From Verrucomicrobiota bacterium (GTDB taxonomy: Bacteria; Verrucomicrobiota; Verrucomicrobiia; Verrucomicrobiales; Verrucomicrobiaceae): a DNA stretch of 64,000 nt. How positions within the stretch are numbered: position 1 is the stretch's first letter; the number at the start of each line of letters is the position of its first letter. A program made the position numbers and the translations under genes. The stretch spans positions 62,001 through 126,000 of the forward strand of contig JANYCZ010000016.1 of assembly GCA_025360015.1 (NCBI GenBank), read 5' to 3'. Below, one piece after another: positions 49,807 through 59,081 of this stretch. Under the pieces are notes generated by a model, which searched no databases, had not been told where the DNA came from, and saw nothing but the letters and a program-made list of their open reading frames with translations.

Positions 49807-51525
49807 CTATTTCGACTTCTTCGAAGCACCACCTTTGGTCGGTGCTGGCTCAGAGACCGGAGTTGCGGCTGCAGGAGCTGCGCCAGCCTGTGGCTTCGGC
49901 AGCTTGTCGAAGATCTTTTTAGCTTCGGTGACTTCTTCAGCCTTCATCTTGCCTTCGAGCTGCTTCATCACATTGGCGGTGACATCGATGTCGGCCTTGT
50001 TGCCGCTCTTCTGGGCGAGTTCATCAGCCTGCTTGGCATAAGCCCAGGCACGTGGGAGTTCCGGTGTGCCAGGAACAACGCCCACTGCATAGAGGTTGGC
50101 GAGGCGGAGCATGGCCAGGGCCACGCCCTGCTGGGCTGCATCAGCATAGAGGCCTGCGGCCACCATGCGGCTCTGGCGCACACCTGCACCCTGCTCATAG
50201 AGGATGCCAAGAGCGATCTGCGCCGGGGCAAAGCCCATGTCAGCAGCGCGCTGGTACCAGCCTGCGGCGGCCACGACGTCCTGCCCCACACCGGTGCCAT
50301 TGGCATAGAGACCGGCAACGCGGTTCATGGCCTGGGCGATGTTGGCGGTGGCGGCCTTCATGAGGAAGGTGAATGCCTTGGCAGGATCTTTGTCCACCAC
50401 GGTGCCGGTTTCATAATACACGCCGACGTTGTAGAAGGCTTCAGCAAGGTTGTTCTGCGCGGCAAGACGGTAGAGGTCGAGGGCGCTCTTTGGGCTTGGC
50501 TGGATGAGGATGTTGTCCTTGTCGTCACGCTTGCCTTTAGGGTCTTTGATGATGCCGGTTTCGAAGGCATTGCCGAGGCGGAAGAGAGCCTGGGGGTCAT
50601 TGCCGTTGGCGGCCTTGGTGTAATACTCAAACGCCTTGGTGACGTCCTGCTTCACATCAGCGCCATCAGCACCGACACCGTTTTCATAGATCTGGCCGAG
50701 AATGCGGTTGGCGGCGGCAAGACCTTTTTCAGCGGCTTCATTGAACATCGTCAATGCGGCTTTCACATCTTTCTTCACCAGTTTCGGACTTTCCTTGGAG
50801 TCAGGGTCACCATTCAAAAGACGGGCACCATAGGTGCTCAGAGCAACTGCGCTGCCCTGCTTGCCGGCTTCGATGAGGTAGTCGAGCGCCTTCTGATGAT
50901 CCTGGGGAACGCCTTCCACTCCTGCGGAGTAGAGCTGTGCCAGGCCGAGTGTGGCCTCGCCGTCACCGGCTTTTTCGCCTTTTTCCAGCAGCTTCTTTGC
51001 TTCTGCAGGACTCTTTTCGATGACCACAGCGCCTTTTTCACCTTCGGTCACACCTTGCAGGTGGAGCTGGGCCAGCATGCGGCGGGAGACTTTGTTGTCA
51101 GCAGCTTCAGCTTCTTTGATCAGCTTGATGGCTTCCTTCACTGCATCTGCATTCTGCGCGCCAGCCTGCATCAGCACCTGGGCGAGTTCGGATTTGGCGA
51201 GGATCTGGCCTTTGTCAGCAGCTTTGCGGAACAGAGCGGCGACTTCATTGATGTTTGCACCACTGAGCACTCCCCAATGGGCCAGCGCATAAATGGCGTC
51301 TTTGTCATCTTTCTGCGCCAGTTCGCGCACTTTCGCGACGGCGTCGTTGAAGGACTTGTTGACGTCTGGACCTGCTCCAGGAGTTTTTTGCACCTGGTCC
51401 TGATCAGCCTTGAGGGCCGTGAGAATTTCGGTGAACTCTTTGGATGCTCCAGGCATGTCGGCAGTATCGATGCCAGCGACCGCGACGAGAGCCGCGAGTT
51501 TAAGTTTGAGGGCTGTAAGTAACAT
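49807..51525 (-). CDS. Secreted Sel1-like repeat protein
   Basis: A 572-residue protein with an N-terminal signal-like segment (LKLKLAALVAVAG) and, from about residue 80 to 510, about ten Sel1-type helical repeats (for example AMNRVAGLYANGTGVGQDVVAAAGWYQRA, AQIALGILYEQGAGV). Sel1 repeats are scaffolds for protein contacts. The C-terminus is Lys/Ala/Pro-rich. A single-gene unit, closed by a strong terminator and divergent from dnaB. Function unknown. Confidence 0.9.
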   Translation of the reverse strand: MLLTALKLKLAALVAVAGIDTADMPGASKEFTEILTALKADQDQVQKTPGAGPDVNKSFNDAVAKVRELAQKDDKDAIYALAHWGVLSGANINEVAALFRKAADKGQILAKSELAQVLMQAGAQNADAVKEAIKLIKEAEAADNKVSRRMLAQLHLQGVTEGEKGAVVIEKSPAEAKKLLEKGEKAGDGEATLGLAQLYSAGVEGVPQDHQKALDYLIEAGKQGSAVALSTYGARLLNGDPDSKESPKLVKKDVKAALTMFNEAAEKGLAAANRILGQIYENGVGADGADVKQDVTKAFEYYTKAANGNDPQALFRLGNAFETGIIKDPKGKRDDKDNILIQPSPKSALDLYRLAAQNNLAEAFYNVGVYYETGTVVDKDPAKAFTFLMKAATANIAQAMNRVAGLYANGTGVGQDVVAAAGWYQRAADMGFAPAQIALGILYEQGAGVRQSRMVAAGLYADAAQQGVALAMLRLANLYAVGVVPGTPELPRAWAYAKQADELAQKSGNKADIDVTANVMKQLEGKMKAEEVTEAKKIFDKLPKPQAGAAPAAATPVSEPAPTKGGASKKSK

Positions 51526-51671
51526 ATGTGGTTGTTATTGAAGGGGGCGTTTGAGACCCGGTAGATCCGGAGGTGTTCACTTTTTCAGCAATCCCGATCT
51601 ACATCAAGCTTTTGATGAAAGTATATTATTGGGACTCACACATTCTCACACACAAAGTTCAAAAGGGGCGG

Positions 51672-51752
51672 CGTTGACGCGATTCTTCCCCACCACCCCT
51701 AAAACAGCCAAATCGAGGCAAATCATCACTCAGCGCGTCGTTGACGCGATTC
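51672..51752. repeat. Paired 14-base direct repeats upstream of dnaB
   Basis: CGTTGACGCGATTC occurs at 51672-51685 and 51739-51752, 67 bases apart. Each lies in a local inverted repeat (GCGTTGACGC; CGCGTC-GTT-GACGCG at 51734-51748). Both contain a TTGACG that could serve as a -35 box, but no good -10 follows at the right distance. The 253-base gap from 51526 to 51778 also has an AT-rich stretch (51611-51630) that might be the promoter. Confidence 0.4.
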
Positions 51753-51778
51753 CTCGGGACTGGCATGCTAAATTCCCC

Positions 51779-53290
51779 ATGGCCGAAAATTCTACTCCCA
51801 TCGCGACAGCCGACACACCACAAAACGGTGATTCTGCGCCCAAGAAGAACCGGGAAAATTTCAAGAAACGCAACGAAATCCCCACGGCGGAGGAACTGCT
51901 CGCCTCTTTCAATCGCGCCCTTCCCTTCAGTGACGAAGCCGAAAAGGGCGTGCTCTCCTGCCTGCTGCAGGACCCGGTCGAACGCCTCAGTGAATGCCGC
52001 GTCACTCTGCCCTCCCTGGCTTTTTACCACGACGCGAATCGCACCATCTACGAAAAGCTGCTGGAGTTTTATGATAAAAATCTCCCCGTCGATCCCGTCA
52101 CTCTCACGCACGCACTGCGTGAACAGAACCTGCTCGACAAAGTCGGTGGTGCCGCTGCGATTTCGGAACTTTTCGCTTTCGTTCCGATCCCCTCGCACTT
52201 CCCGTATTATAAGAAGATCGTTCTCGATAAGCACATCCTGCGGGAGCTCATCCATGCCAGTTCGCTGAACATCCACCACGCTTACGAACACGGCAAAGAG
52301 CAGATGGATGAGAACATCGACACGCTTATTGACCACGCCGAACAGCGCGTGCTCGCCGTTCGTGAATCCGTCGGTGCCAAGGAAGGCATCAAGACGCTCT
52401 CCACTCACGTCATGGATGCCATCGACAGCATTCAGTACATGCTGGAGCACCCCGGTCAGCTCCGTGGTCTGTCCACCGGCTATACCAAACTCGATGAGAT
52501 GAGTTCAGGACTGCAGGGCGGTGAAATGTTTGTCATCGCCGCCCGTCCTTCGATGGGCAAAACCTCGCTCGCAATGAACATCGTCGAGCACATCGCCGTG
52601 GACTGCAACACGCCCTGCGCGGTCTTCAGCCTGGAAATGAGCGCCACCATGCTGGTTCGCCGTCTCCTCGTCTCACGCGCACGCCTCAGCATGCAGGACC
52701 TCTCACGCGGCCTGCTCTCACGCGCCCAGCAGGACGCGCTCGCCAAGGCCACGCGTGATCTGCAGAAGGCGCAGATCTTCATCGATGAAACGCCCGGTCT
52801 CGACATCATGGAAATGCGCGCCAAATCACGCCGCCTCAAAAAGCAGCACGGCATCCAGATGATCATGATCGATTATCTTCAGCTCGTTACCTCCCAGAGC
52901 CGCCGTGCCAAAGACAACCGTCAGATCGAAATCGCCGAAATTTCCGCCGGCATTAAGGGCCTGGCCAAGGAGCTGAACGTCCCCATCATCGTCCTCGCCC
53001 AGCTTAACCGTGCGGTCGAGTCCCGCAAAGGCCAGCGCCCGGTGCTCTCTGACTTGCGCGAATCCGGTTCCATCGAACAGGACGCCGACGTGGTCGGCCT
53101 GCTCACCCGTTCCGACTACGCCGGAGCCAAGATGGAAGTGGAAGACGAAGAGGCTGAGGAAAAGAAGAAGGGCGAAGCCATGCTCATCATCGCCAAAAAC
53201 CGCAACGGCCCCACCGATGACGTCCTCCTGCGCTTCATCGACCACGCCATGCGGTTCGTTGAACGGAGCGAAGAACCGGCGTCACATTAA
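51779..53290 (+). CDS. dnaB: Replicative DNA helicase
   Basis: A 503-residue hexameric helicase. N-terminal DnaB domain (PFSDEAEKGVLSCLLQDP, about 40-150), then the RecA-like ATPase with Walker A AARPSMGKTSLAMNI, MIDYLQLVTSQ (Walker B), AQLNRAVESRKGQRPVLSDLRESGSIEQDADVV and the C-terminal KNRNGPTDD motif. The N-terminal 40 residues are a charged extension. ATG 51779 is the first ATG in frame. The last bases overlap the convergent mscL stop by 4. Confidence 0.97.
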   Translation: MAENSTPIATADTPQNGDSAPKKNRENFKKRNEIPTAEELLASFNRALPFSDEAEKGVLSCLLQDPVERLSECRVTLPSLAFYHDANRTIYEKLLEFYDKNLPVDPVTLTHALREQNLLDKVGGAAAISELFAFVPIPSHFPYYKKIVLDKHILRELIHASSLNIHHAYEHGKEQMDENIDTLIDHAEQRVLAVRESVGAKEGIKTLSTHVMDAIDSIQYMLEHPGQLRGLSTGYTKLDEMSSGLQGGEMFVIAARPSMGKTSLAMNIVEHIAVDCNTPCAVFSLEMSATMLVRRLLVSRARLSMQDLSRGLLSRAQQDALAKATRDLQKAQIFIDETPGLDIMEMRAKSRRLKKQHGIQMIMIDYLQLVTSQSRRAKDNRQIEIAEISAGIKGLAKELNVPIIVLAQLNRAVESRKGQRPVLSDLRESGSIEQDADVVGLLTRSDYAGAKMEVEDEEAEEKKKGEAMLIIAKNRNGPTDDVLLRFIDHAMRFVERSEEPASH

Positions 53291-53760
53291 CCTTGCTTCT
53301 TCAGCAGATCGCGGATTTCCGAGAGCAGTACAATGTCAGCGGGCAGCGGAGAGGGCGGCGTGTCAGCTTCTTTCTTCAGCGTGACCGCCATCAACTTGTT
53401 GATTGGTTTGACGATCACAAAAAACACCACGGCTGCCGTGATGAGAAAGCTGATAAGCGCCCCGATGATGCTGCCGAGATCGAGTTCGATGAGCTTTCTT
53501 ACCGTATCCATGACGGGTGTACCATCGGCCTGCAGCAGTGGCTTGCCGTCTGCCCCCATCTTGGCCACATGCAGGGTTACCTCCCGGAGAGGGATCGTCA
53601 GCTTCGGACTTGGACCTCCGCCGAACAGAGCCAGGATCGGCTCCACAATTCCCTTGGCGAATGCCGTGACAATACCCGTGAAGGCCGCGCCAATGATGAC
53701 ACCGGTGGAGAGATCGACGACGTTGCCTTTGAGAATAAACGCTTTGAATTCTTTGAGCAT
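53287..53760 (-). CDS. mscL: Large-conductance mechanosensitive channel
   Basis: A 157-residue MscL: LKEFKAFILKGNVVDLSTGVIIGAAFTGIVTAF (first helix), a periplasmic loop somewhat longer than usual (about 55-85, with PLREVTLHVAKMGADGKPLL), and the second helix with FLITAAVVFFVIVKPINKL. It opens under membrane tension to release solutes. The family start is the ATG at 53758-53760; in-frame starts at 53784 (ATG) and 53805 (GTG) would add 8 or 15 residues. None has a clear ribosome site. Confidence 0.92.
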   Translation of the reverse strand: MLKEFKAFILKGNVVDLSTGVIIGAAFTGIVTAFAKGIVEPILALFGGGPSPKLTIPLREVTLHVAKMGADGKPLLQADGTPVMDTVRKLIELDLGSIIGALISFLITAAVVFFVIVKPINKLMAVTLKKEADTPPSPLPADIVLLSEIRDLLKKQG

Positions 53761-53850
53761 GGTGGTGAGGGCTGGAGTGAACATGACCGTTTGTAAACCG
53801 GTCACGTTCTAACTCCAACAGCATCCTTCAGGCCAGCACAAAATGCGCTT

Positions 53851-55707
53851 TCACACTTCCTGCGCGACCTGCCAGCTTTCGCCGTCGCTGTTTTCTTTGA
53901 GATGGCGGAAACTCGTGGCGATGCGCTCCCGCGTCACCTTGCCAAAGAAGCGCACCAGCCGCACCAGCTTGTCGATTTCCACCTCGGGCAGGGAGGAGTC
54001 GTTCACCCTGCTCTGGGCATGGGCCAGCGTGCAGCCCCAGACGAACAGCTCGGCTCCCACATCGACAAAGTGCCCCAGCAGGACCTGCCGCTTTTCCAGT
54101 TTTGGTCCATTCAACGCCATCGCGAGGAACAACCGGCGCGCCAGCACCCGGCTCAGCCGTGCGACGACATCCAGCTCAAACTGCAGTGAAGGATGCAGCA
54201 GATCCTTGGCATCTCCCGCTCCAAAGGGCAGCCACTTCAGCGGATACCAAGTGGCATAGAATCCTGCGGCACGCAGAGCCGCCTTCGCTCGAACCTTCCA
54301 CGGCAGCGTCGGATTGACGGCATCACCTCCGAGGTTGAGATGCGGCTCCAGCGCCTCACGTGCGATGAAGAGCCGCATGATCTCGCTGCTGCCTTCAAAG
54401 ATGGTGTTGATGCGTGAGTCGCGGAACAGGCGCTCGACGGGCTCGGGCACATCCCCACGTGCTTTCAGCGAAGCCGCAGTTTCAAAGCCACGCCCACCGC
54501 GCATCTGCATCGTGTCGTCCATGATGCGCCAGGACTTCTCGCTGCCCCACAGCTTGCCAATGGCGGCTTCGAGGCGGACATCGGCGTGCTTGTCACGGTC
54601 CACCATGGAGGAAACATAACGCACGATGCTCTCCATGGCGAAGGTGTCAGCAGCCATGCGGCTGAGTTTGTCAGCTATGGCGGCGTGGCGGCCAATCGGC
54701 TGCCCCCACTGCTCACGCGAGCGCGCCCAGCGCCGGCTGATTTCCAGGCAGCGTTGCGACAAGCCCGTGCAAGCTGCAGGCAGCGTGATGCGACCCGTGT
54801 TCAAAGTCGTCAATGCCACCTTGAGGCCGCGCCCAACACCGCCGAGCACATTCGCCACCGGCACTCTCACATGGTCGAAATGGATGACGCCGTTATACAG
54901 CGCCTTGAGTCCCATAAAGCGGCAGCGGTGCAGGATCTCCACCCCGGGCCAGCTCGTTTCCACGATGAATGCTGTCGTGGCATTGGGCTTCGCCGCCGTG
55001 GGTGTTTTCGCCATCACCACAATCATGCCTGCCTTCGTGCCGTTCGTGCACCACAGCTTTTCCCCAGTGAGTACGTAGTGCTCCCCGTCCTCATCAAGTT
55101 TGGCCTCCGTCTTCATCCGCGCCGGGTCAGAGCCCACCTCGTTTTCCGTTAATGCGAAGGCGCTGATCTCTCCTTTGGCGCAGCGCGGCAGGTATTTGGC
55201 CTTCTGCTCTTCCGTGCCGAAGAGAATGAGCGGCTGCGGCGCGCCGATGGACTGATGGGCAGACAGCAGCGCGGCCAGATTCCCGCAGCGGCTGCCCAGC
55301 AGCATGGCCGCACGCGAGTAATTCGTCTGTGACAAGCCGAGGCCGCCGTATCTGACGGGGATCTTGATGCCGAAAGCACCGATCCTTGCCAGTTCGCTCA
55401 GCAGGACATCGGGGATCTCGCCGGAGGAATCGATCTCATCGGGATCCGCATGCTGATCCAGCACCTTTTCAAGGCGGTGCAAAAACGCATCTCCCTGATC
55501 ATGATCCTCCCCGCTCTGCTTCGGAAACGGCAGCAGCTTGTTGAAATCCGGCTCGCCAAAAAAGATGCCGGCGGCGATTCCTGTGTTGCGGCGTTCGTCA
55601 CGCGCGGCCTCCGCCATTTCGAGCGCGGCACGCTGGCCCGCATTCATGCGGGACGTGTCGATGTGCGTCTTGGCTTCGGTGTTGGATTCTTCCAAAGTAG
55701 TTTTCAT
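53851..55707 (-). CDS. Acyl-CoA dehydrogenase (VLCAD-like, long form)
   Basis: A 618-residue FAD enzyme for the first step of beta-oxidation. The N-terminal domain has IGAFGIKIPVRYGGLGLSQ, the middle FALTENEVGSDPARMKTEA, and the C-terminal helical domain DDTMQMRGGRGFE and NTIFEGSSEIMRLFIA, where the Glu of FEG is at the usual catalytic position. A C-terminal extension of about 150 residues, as in VLCAD/ACAD9, follows. It is the last gene of the fatty-acid operon, 26 bases after the hydratase/dehydrogenase gene. Confidence 0.93.
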   Translation of the reverse strand: MKTTLEESNTEAKTHIDTSRMNAGQRAALEMAEAARDERRNTGIAAGIFFGEPDFNKLLPFPKQSGEDHDQGDAFLHRLEKVLDQHADPDEIDSSGEIPDVLLSELARIGAFGIKIPVRYGGLGLSQTNYSRAAMLLGSRCGNLAALLSAHQSIGAPQPLILFGTEEQKAKYLPRCAKGEISAFALTENEVGSDPARMKTEAKLDEDGEHYVLTGEKLWCTNGTKAGMIVVMAKTPTAAKPNATTAFIVETSWPGVEILHRCRFMGLKALYNGVIHFDHVRVPVANVLGGVGRGLKVALTTLNTGRITLPAACTGLSQRCLEISRRWARSREQWGQPIGRHAAIADKLSRMAADTFAMESIVRYVSSMVDRDKHADVRLEAAIGKLWGSEKSWRIMDDTMQMRGGRGFETAASLKARGDVPEPVERLFRDSRINTIFEGSSEIMRLFIAREALEPHLNLGGDAVNPTLPWKVRAKAALRAAGFYATWYPLKWLPFGAGDAKDLLHPSLQFELDVVARLSRVLARRLFLAMALNGPKLEKRQVLLGHFVDVGAELFVWGCTLAHAQSRVNDSSLPEVEIDKLVRLVRFFGKVTRERIATSFRHLKENSDGESWQVAQEV

Positions 55708-55733
55708 GGCCTGATTTCTCCAGTGGAGGGTTT

Positions 55734-57806
55734 TTAATAATCAATGATGCCCGTATCCCGGGCGAAAGTGATGGGTCCGCCACGGAATGGCGGATACCCA
55801 GTGCCGAGCACCATGGCGAGATCTATGTCATCCGCGTTGCGCGCGATGCCTTCTTTGAGGCAGCGCATGGCCTCCTGGCTGATGAGCAGCGCGAGATTGG
55901 TCTGGATGCTTTCATGCCTTGGCAGATCCGCGTGCGTCATGTCCGTGATCTCCTGTCCCTTCTCATAACGGTAAAAGCCCTGGCCGGTTTTCTTGCCGAG
56001 GTGACCTGCCGCGACCATCTTGTCCAGAGCGTCGGTGTGCGGAAAGCGATCTGGGAAAGCAGTGGCCAGCGTCTTCGCCACATGCACGGCCACATCGAGA
56101 CCGATTTCGTCCAGCAGACGCATGGGCCCCATCGGCATGCCGAACTCCAGCATTGCCTCATCGATGTCCTTTACCGGAATACCGCTCTCATGCAGGCGCA
56201 CGGCCTCCATGAGATAGGGCACCAGAATGCGGTTCACAAGAAATCCCGGGCTGTCTTTGACGACCACGGGGGTCTTCCCCAGCTTCTGCACAAAGCCGAC
56301 CACCGTCGCGAGCACGTCCGGAGAGGTCTCAGGCAGTGTGATGATCTCCACCAGCGGCATGCGATGCACGGGGTTGAAGAAATGCAGACCGATGACACGC
56401 TCTGGATTTGGCACGCTCTGCGCCAGTTCAGCGATGGAAAGGGCACTGGTGTTCGTGGCAAGGATGGTGTCCGCCGAAACACGCGCGGCGAGATCGGCGA
56501 AGATTTTCTTCTTTAGCCCCATGCTCTCCGTGGCCGCCTCGATAATGAGGTGATGGCGGTTCAGCGGTACCGGCACCGACGTGGTGCTGATGTGATCCAG
56601 CGTGTCCCGCGCCTGGACTTTAGTCACCAGCCTTCGGCGCGTGGCGTCTGAAACGAGGCCATGAATCCGTTCCAGGCCACGCGCGAGGCTGTCGTTGGAG
56701 ACGTCCGTCATGAGAACCCGGACGCCACGCGAAGCCAGTGTGTGCGCGATGCCAGCCCCCATCACGCCCGCACCAATGACGGTGGCGTCGTGAATGGGCA
56801 GCGCCGTCCCGCCGGTGGCAGGCCGTTTGCTGGCTTCTTCGCGCTTGAAGAAAAGGTCGATCAACCGCGCCGAGTCGCGGCTTTTGATCAGTTCGGCCAC
56901 GGCATTGCGTTCCAGCAGCAGACCGTGTTCGACATCACCATGCACCGAATGAGTGACGACTTCGACGGCCTTGGTGACCGAAGGATAGAGCCCGCGCGTC
57001 TTTTCCAGCACCTTGCGTTTCGCCATGTGCCCGATGACTGCGGAGAAAAGATTTTCAAAGCGGAACCTCAGAACCGGCCGTTTCTCGCGCGCCAGCCGTC
57101 GGGCCAGTGCTTCCAGGCGTTCAGCCGGCACGACATGGCTCACGATCCCCGCACGCTTGGCCGCGCTGGCATTGAGCAGCTTGCCGGTGGTGATGAGATC
57201 CAGCGCCTTGCGTACACCGACGAGCCGTGACAACCGCGTGGAGCCGCCCCAGGCAGGCAGAATGCCGAGCTGTGTCTCCGGCAAGCCGATTTTGGTGCTG
57301 TCGTGATCGCTGGCGATGCGCCAGTCGCAGGCCAGGGTCACTTCAAATCCCCCGCCCATGCACGCACCGTGAATCGCGGCGATCTTCGGCATCTCCAGCC
57401 GGGCAAGGCGGTCAAACACCGCCTGCCCGAGCCAGATGAGATCATTCACCCGCACATGCTGCATGTTGCGAATGGCCTTGATGTCAGCACCGGCCACGAA
57501 GATGCGCTCTTTCGCGCTGCGCAACACCAGGGCTTTGACACGTGTGTCATGCTCAATGGTTTCAAGGAGATGATTGAACTCGCGCAGAGTCTCCTCATTC
57601 CAGACATTCACCGAGGATTTGGGGGAATCAAAAGTGATCCAGGCGATGCCGTCAAAGTCGACATCCAGCCGGAAATGTTTCGGCGGCATCGGATGACCGT
57701 GGATGATGTCTTCCAGGACATGGGGCGGATCGTGGATGATGGCAGGGCAGTTGAGGAGAGTTTTCATGGCTTTGAGTTGGATGAGCAGGTTCTGTTTTAT
57801 ATTCAT
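55734..57806 (-). CDS. Enoyl-CoA hydratase / 3-hydroxyacyl-CoA dehydrogenase (FadB/FadJ-like)
   Basis: A 690-residue bifunctional beta-oxidation enzyme. The hydratase half has VKALVLRSAKERIFVAGADIKAI and HGACMGGGFEVTLACDWRIA; the dehydrogenase half has the NAD loop VIGAGVMGAGIAHTLASRGVRVLMTD, FFNPVHRMPLVEII and NRILVPYLMEA. I chose the ATG at 57804-57806, which overlaps the thiolase stop by 4 bases; another ATG 14 codons in is also possible, and the longer frame above it is not protein-like. Confidence 0.93.
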   Translation of the reverse strand: MNIKQNLLIQLKAMKTLLNCPAIIHDPPHVLEDIIHGHPMPPKHFRLDVDFDGIAWITFDSPKSSVNVWNEETLREFNHLLETIEHDTRVKALVLRSAKERIFVAGADIKAIRNMQHVRVNDLIWLGQAVFDRLARLEMPKIAAIHGACMGGGFEVTLACDWRIASDHDSTKIGLPETQLGILPAWGGSTRLSRLVGVRKALDLITTGKLLNASAAKRAGIVSHVVPAERLEALARRLAREKRPVLRFRFENLFSAVIGHMAKRKVLEKTRGLYPSVTKAVEVVTHSVHGDVEHGLLLERNAVAELIKSRDSARLIDLFFKREEASKRPATGGTALPIHDATVIGAGVMGAGIAHTLASRGVRVLMTDVSNDSLARGLERIHGLVSDATRRRLVTKVQARDTLDHISTTSVPVPLNRHHLIIEAATESMGLKKKIFADLAARVSADTILATNTSALSIAELAQSVPNPERVIGLHFFNPVHRMPLVEIITLPETSPDVLATVVGFVQKLGKTPVVVKDSPGFLVNRILVPYLMEAVRLHESGIPVKDIDEAMLEFGMPMGPMRLLDEIGLDVAVHVAKTLATAFPDRFPHTDALDKMVAAGHLGKKTGQGFYRYEKGQEITDMTHADLPRHESIQTNLALLISQEAMRCLKEGIARNADDIDLAMVLGTGYPPFRGGPITFARDTGIIDY

Positions 57807-59077
57807 AATGCTTCCAGGCAGGCCGCCATGCCCTGCCCGCCTCCCACGCACAGGCTGATGACGGCACGCTTGCGGTCGGTGGCATGCAGCTGATTCAGCG
57901 CGGTCTGCACCAGACGTGCACCCGTGGCACCCACCGGATGGCCCAAGGCGATGGATCCGCCGCACGCATTGATTTTCGCGGGATCGAGTTCGCCCAACGG
58001 AGCTTCCAGTCCAGCGCGGCGCGCGCTGGCAGGATCAGCGAGGCATTTCATGACGGCGAGCACCTGCGCGGCAAAGGCTTCGTTAATTTCAAAGACGTCG
58101 GCATCATCCAGCTTCCACCCGCTGCGATGCAAAGCCGCATCCAGTGCGCGCACCGGGCCGAGGCCCATGCGCGCAGGGTCACAACCGGTCGCGGCATAAC
58201 TGACGAGGCGGCCCAGCGGCTTCCAATTGTGCGCAGCGGCGGCTTCTTCAGTGGCCACGAGCAGGGCCACTGCCCCATCGGTGATCTGGCTGGAGTTGCC
58301 CGCAGTCACACTGCCGGTGACCGTGTCGAAGAGCGGCTTGAGCTTCCCGAGTTTTTCGAGGCTGGAGTCAGGACGGATGCCGTTGTCAGTTGCCACGACA
58401 TGCTGGCCTAGCAGAACCGGGGCGATTTCCTGATTGAGCAGATGAGTGGCCTGCGTGGCGCACAGGTGGCTGCGCATGGCGAAGGCATCCTGCATGTCGC
58501 GAGTGATGCCGAACTCACGCGCCAGCACCTCGGCCGTCTGGCCCATGTTCAAATTCGACACAGGGTCAGTCAGGCCAAGTTTAAGGCCAATGACAGGTGC
58601 AAAGTCAGCCGGACGGAAATGCAGCGCAGCTTTGGCGCGGCCCGTGAAGTCCCGGGCACGGCTCATGGCGGTGAATTTTTCCACGGCGGGCCGTGAGAAA
58701 TAAAACGGCATGTTACTCATGCTCTCGGTACCGCCCACCACGAAGACCTCGCCCTGCCCAGCGCACATCTTCGCATGCGCGAGGGTGAGCGCTTCCAGGC
58801 TCGAAGCACAGTTGCGATGCACCGTCAGGGCAGGTTTCGATTCCGGCAAACCAGCGCGCAGTGCGATGACGCGGGCGATGTTCATCGCCTCCGGTGGCTG
58901 GCCGACACAGCCGATAATCGTTTCATCCACCAGCATCGGATCAATGCCCGTGCGGGTGAGCAGCGCTGCGACCGCGTGACGTCCGAGTTCGACTGCATCC
59001 AGATGCGCGAGATCCGTTCCAGCTCGCGAGAAGGGCGTGCGCGCGGCGGCAACGATGACAAGTGAGGGAGTTTTCAT
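57803..59077 (-). CDS. Acetyl-CoA C-acyltransferase (thiolase)
   Basis: A 424-residue thiolase for the last step of beta-oxidation. The nucleophilic Cys is in HRNCASSLEAL; the C-terminal catalytic motifs are ALGHPVGATGARLV (His) and CVGGGQGMA (Cys). Length is normal. It works with the co-encoded hydratase/dehydrogenase, as FadA with FadB. It starts 4 bases after the CoA ligase stop. Confidence 0.95.
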   Translation of the reverse strand: MKTPSLVIVAAARTPFSRAGTDLAHLDAVELGRHAVAALLTRTGIDPMLVDETIIGCVGQPPEAMNIARVIALRAGLPESKPALTVHRNCASSLEALTLAHAKMCAGQGEVFVVGGTESMSNMPFYFSRPAVEKFTAMSRARDFTGRAKAALHFRPADFAPVIGLKLGLTDPVSNLNMGQTAEVLAREFGITRDMQDAFAMRSHLCATQATHLLNQEIAPVLLGQHVVATDNGIRPDSSLEKLGKLKPLFDTVTGSVTAGNSSQITDGAVALLVATEEAAAAHNWKPLGRLVSYAATGCDPARMGLGPVRALDAALHRSGWKLDDADVFEINEAFAAQVLAVMKCLADPASARRAGLEAPLGELDPAKINACGGSIALGHPVGATGARLVQTALNQLHATDRKRAVISLCVGGGQGMAACLEAL

Positions 59078-59081
59078 GGCG

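Noticed and set aside
49804..51522. A 572-codon open frame antisense to the Sel1-repeat gene
   Set aside because: The minus-strand frame shows regular Sel1 repeats and has a matching terminator; the mirror frame has no family features.
48300..53290. A chromosomal origin near dnaN and dnaB
   Set aside because: I found no cluster of DnaA boxes (TTATNCACA) and no dnaA gene in the gaps, so an origin here is unsupported.
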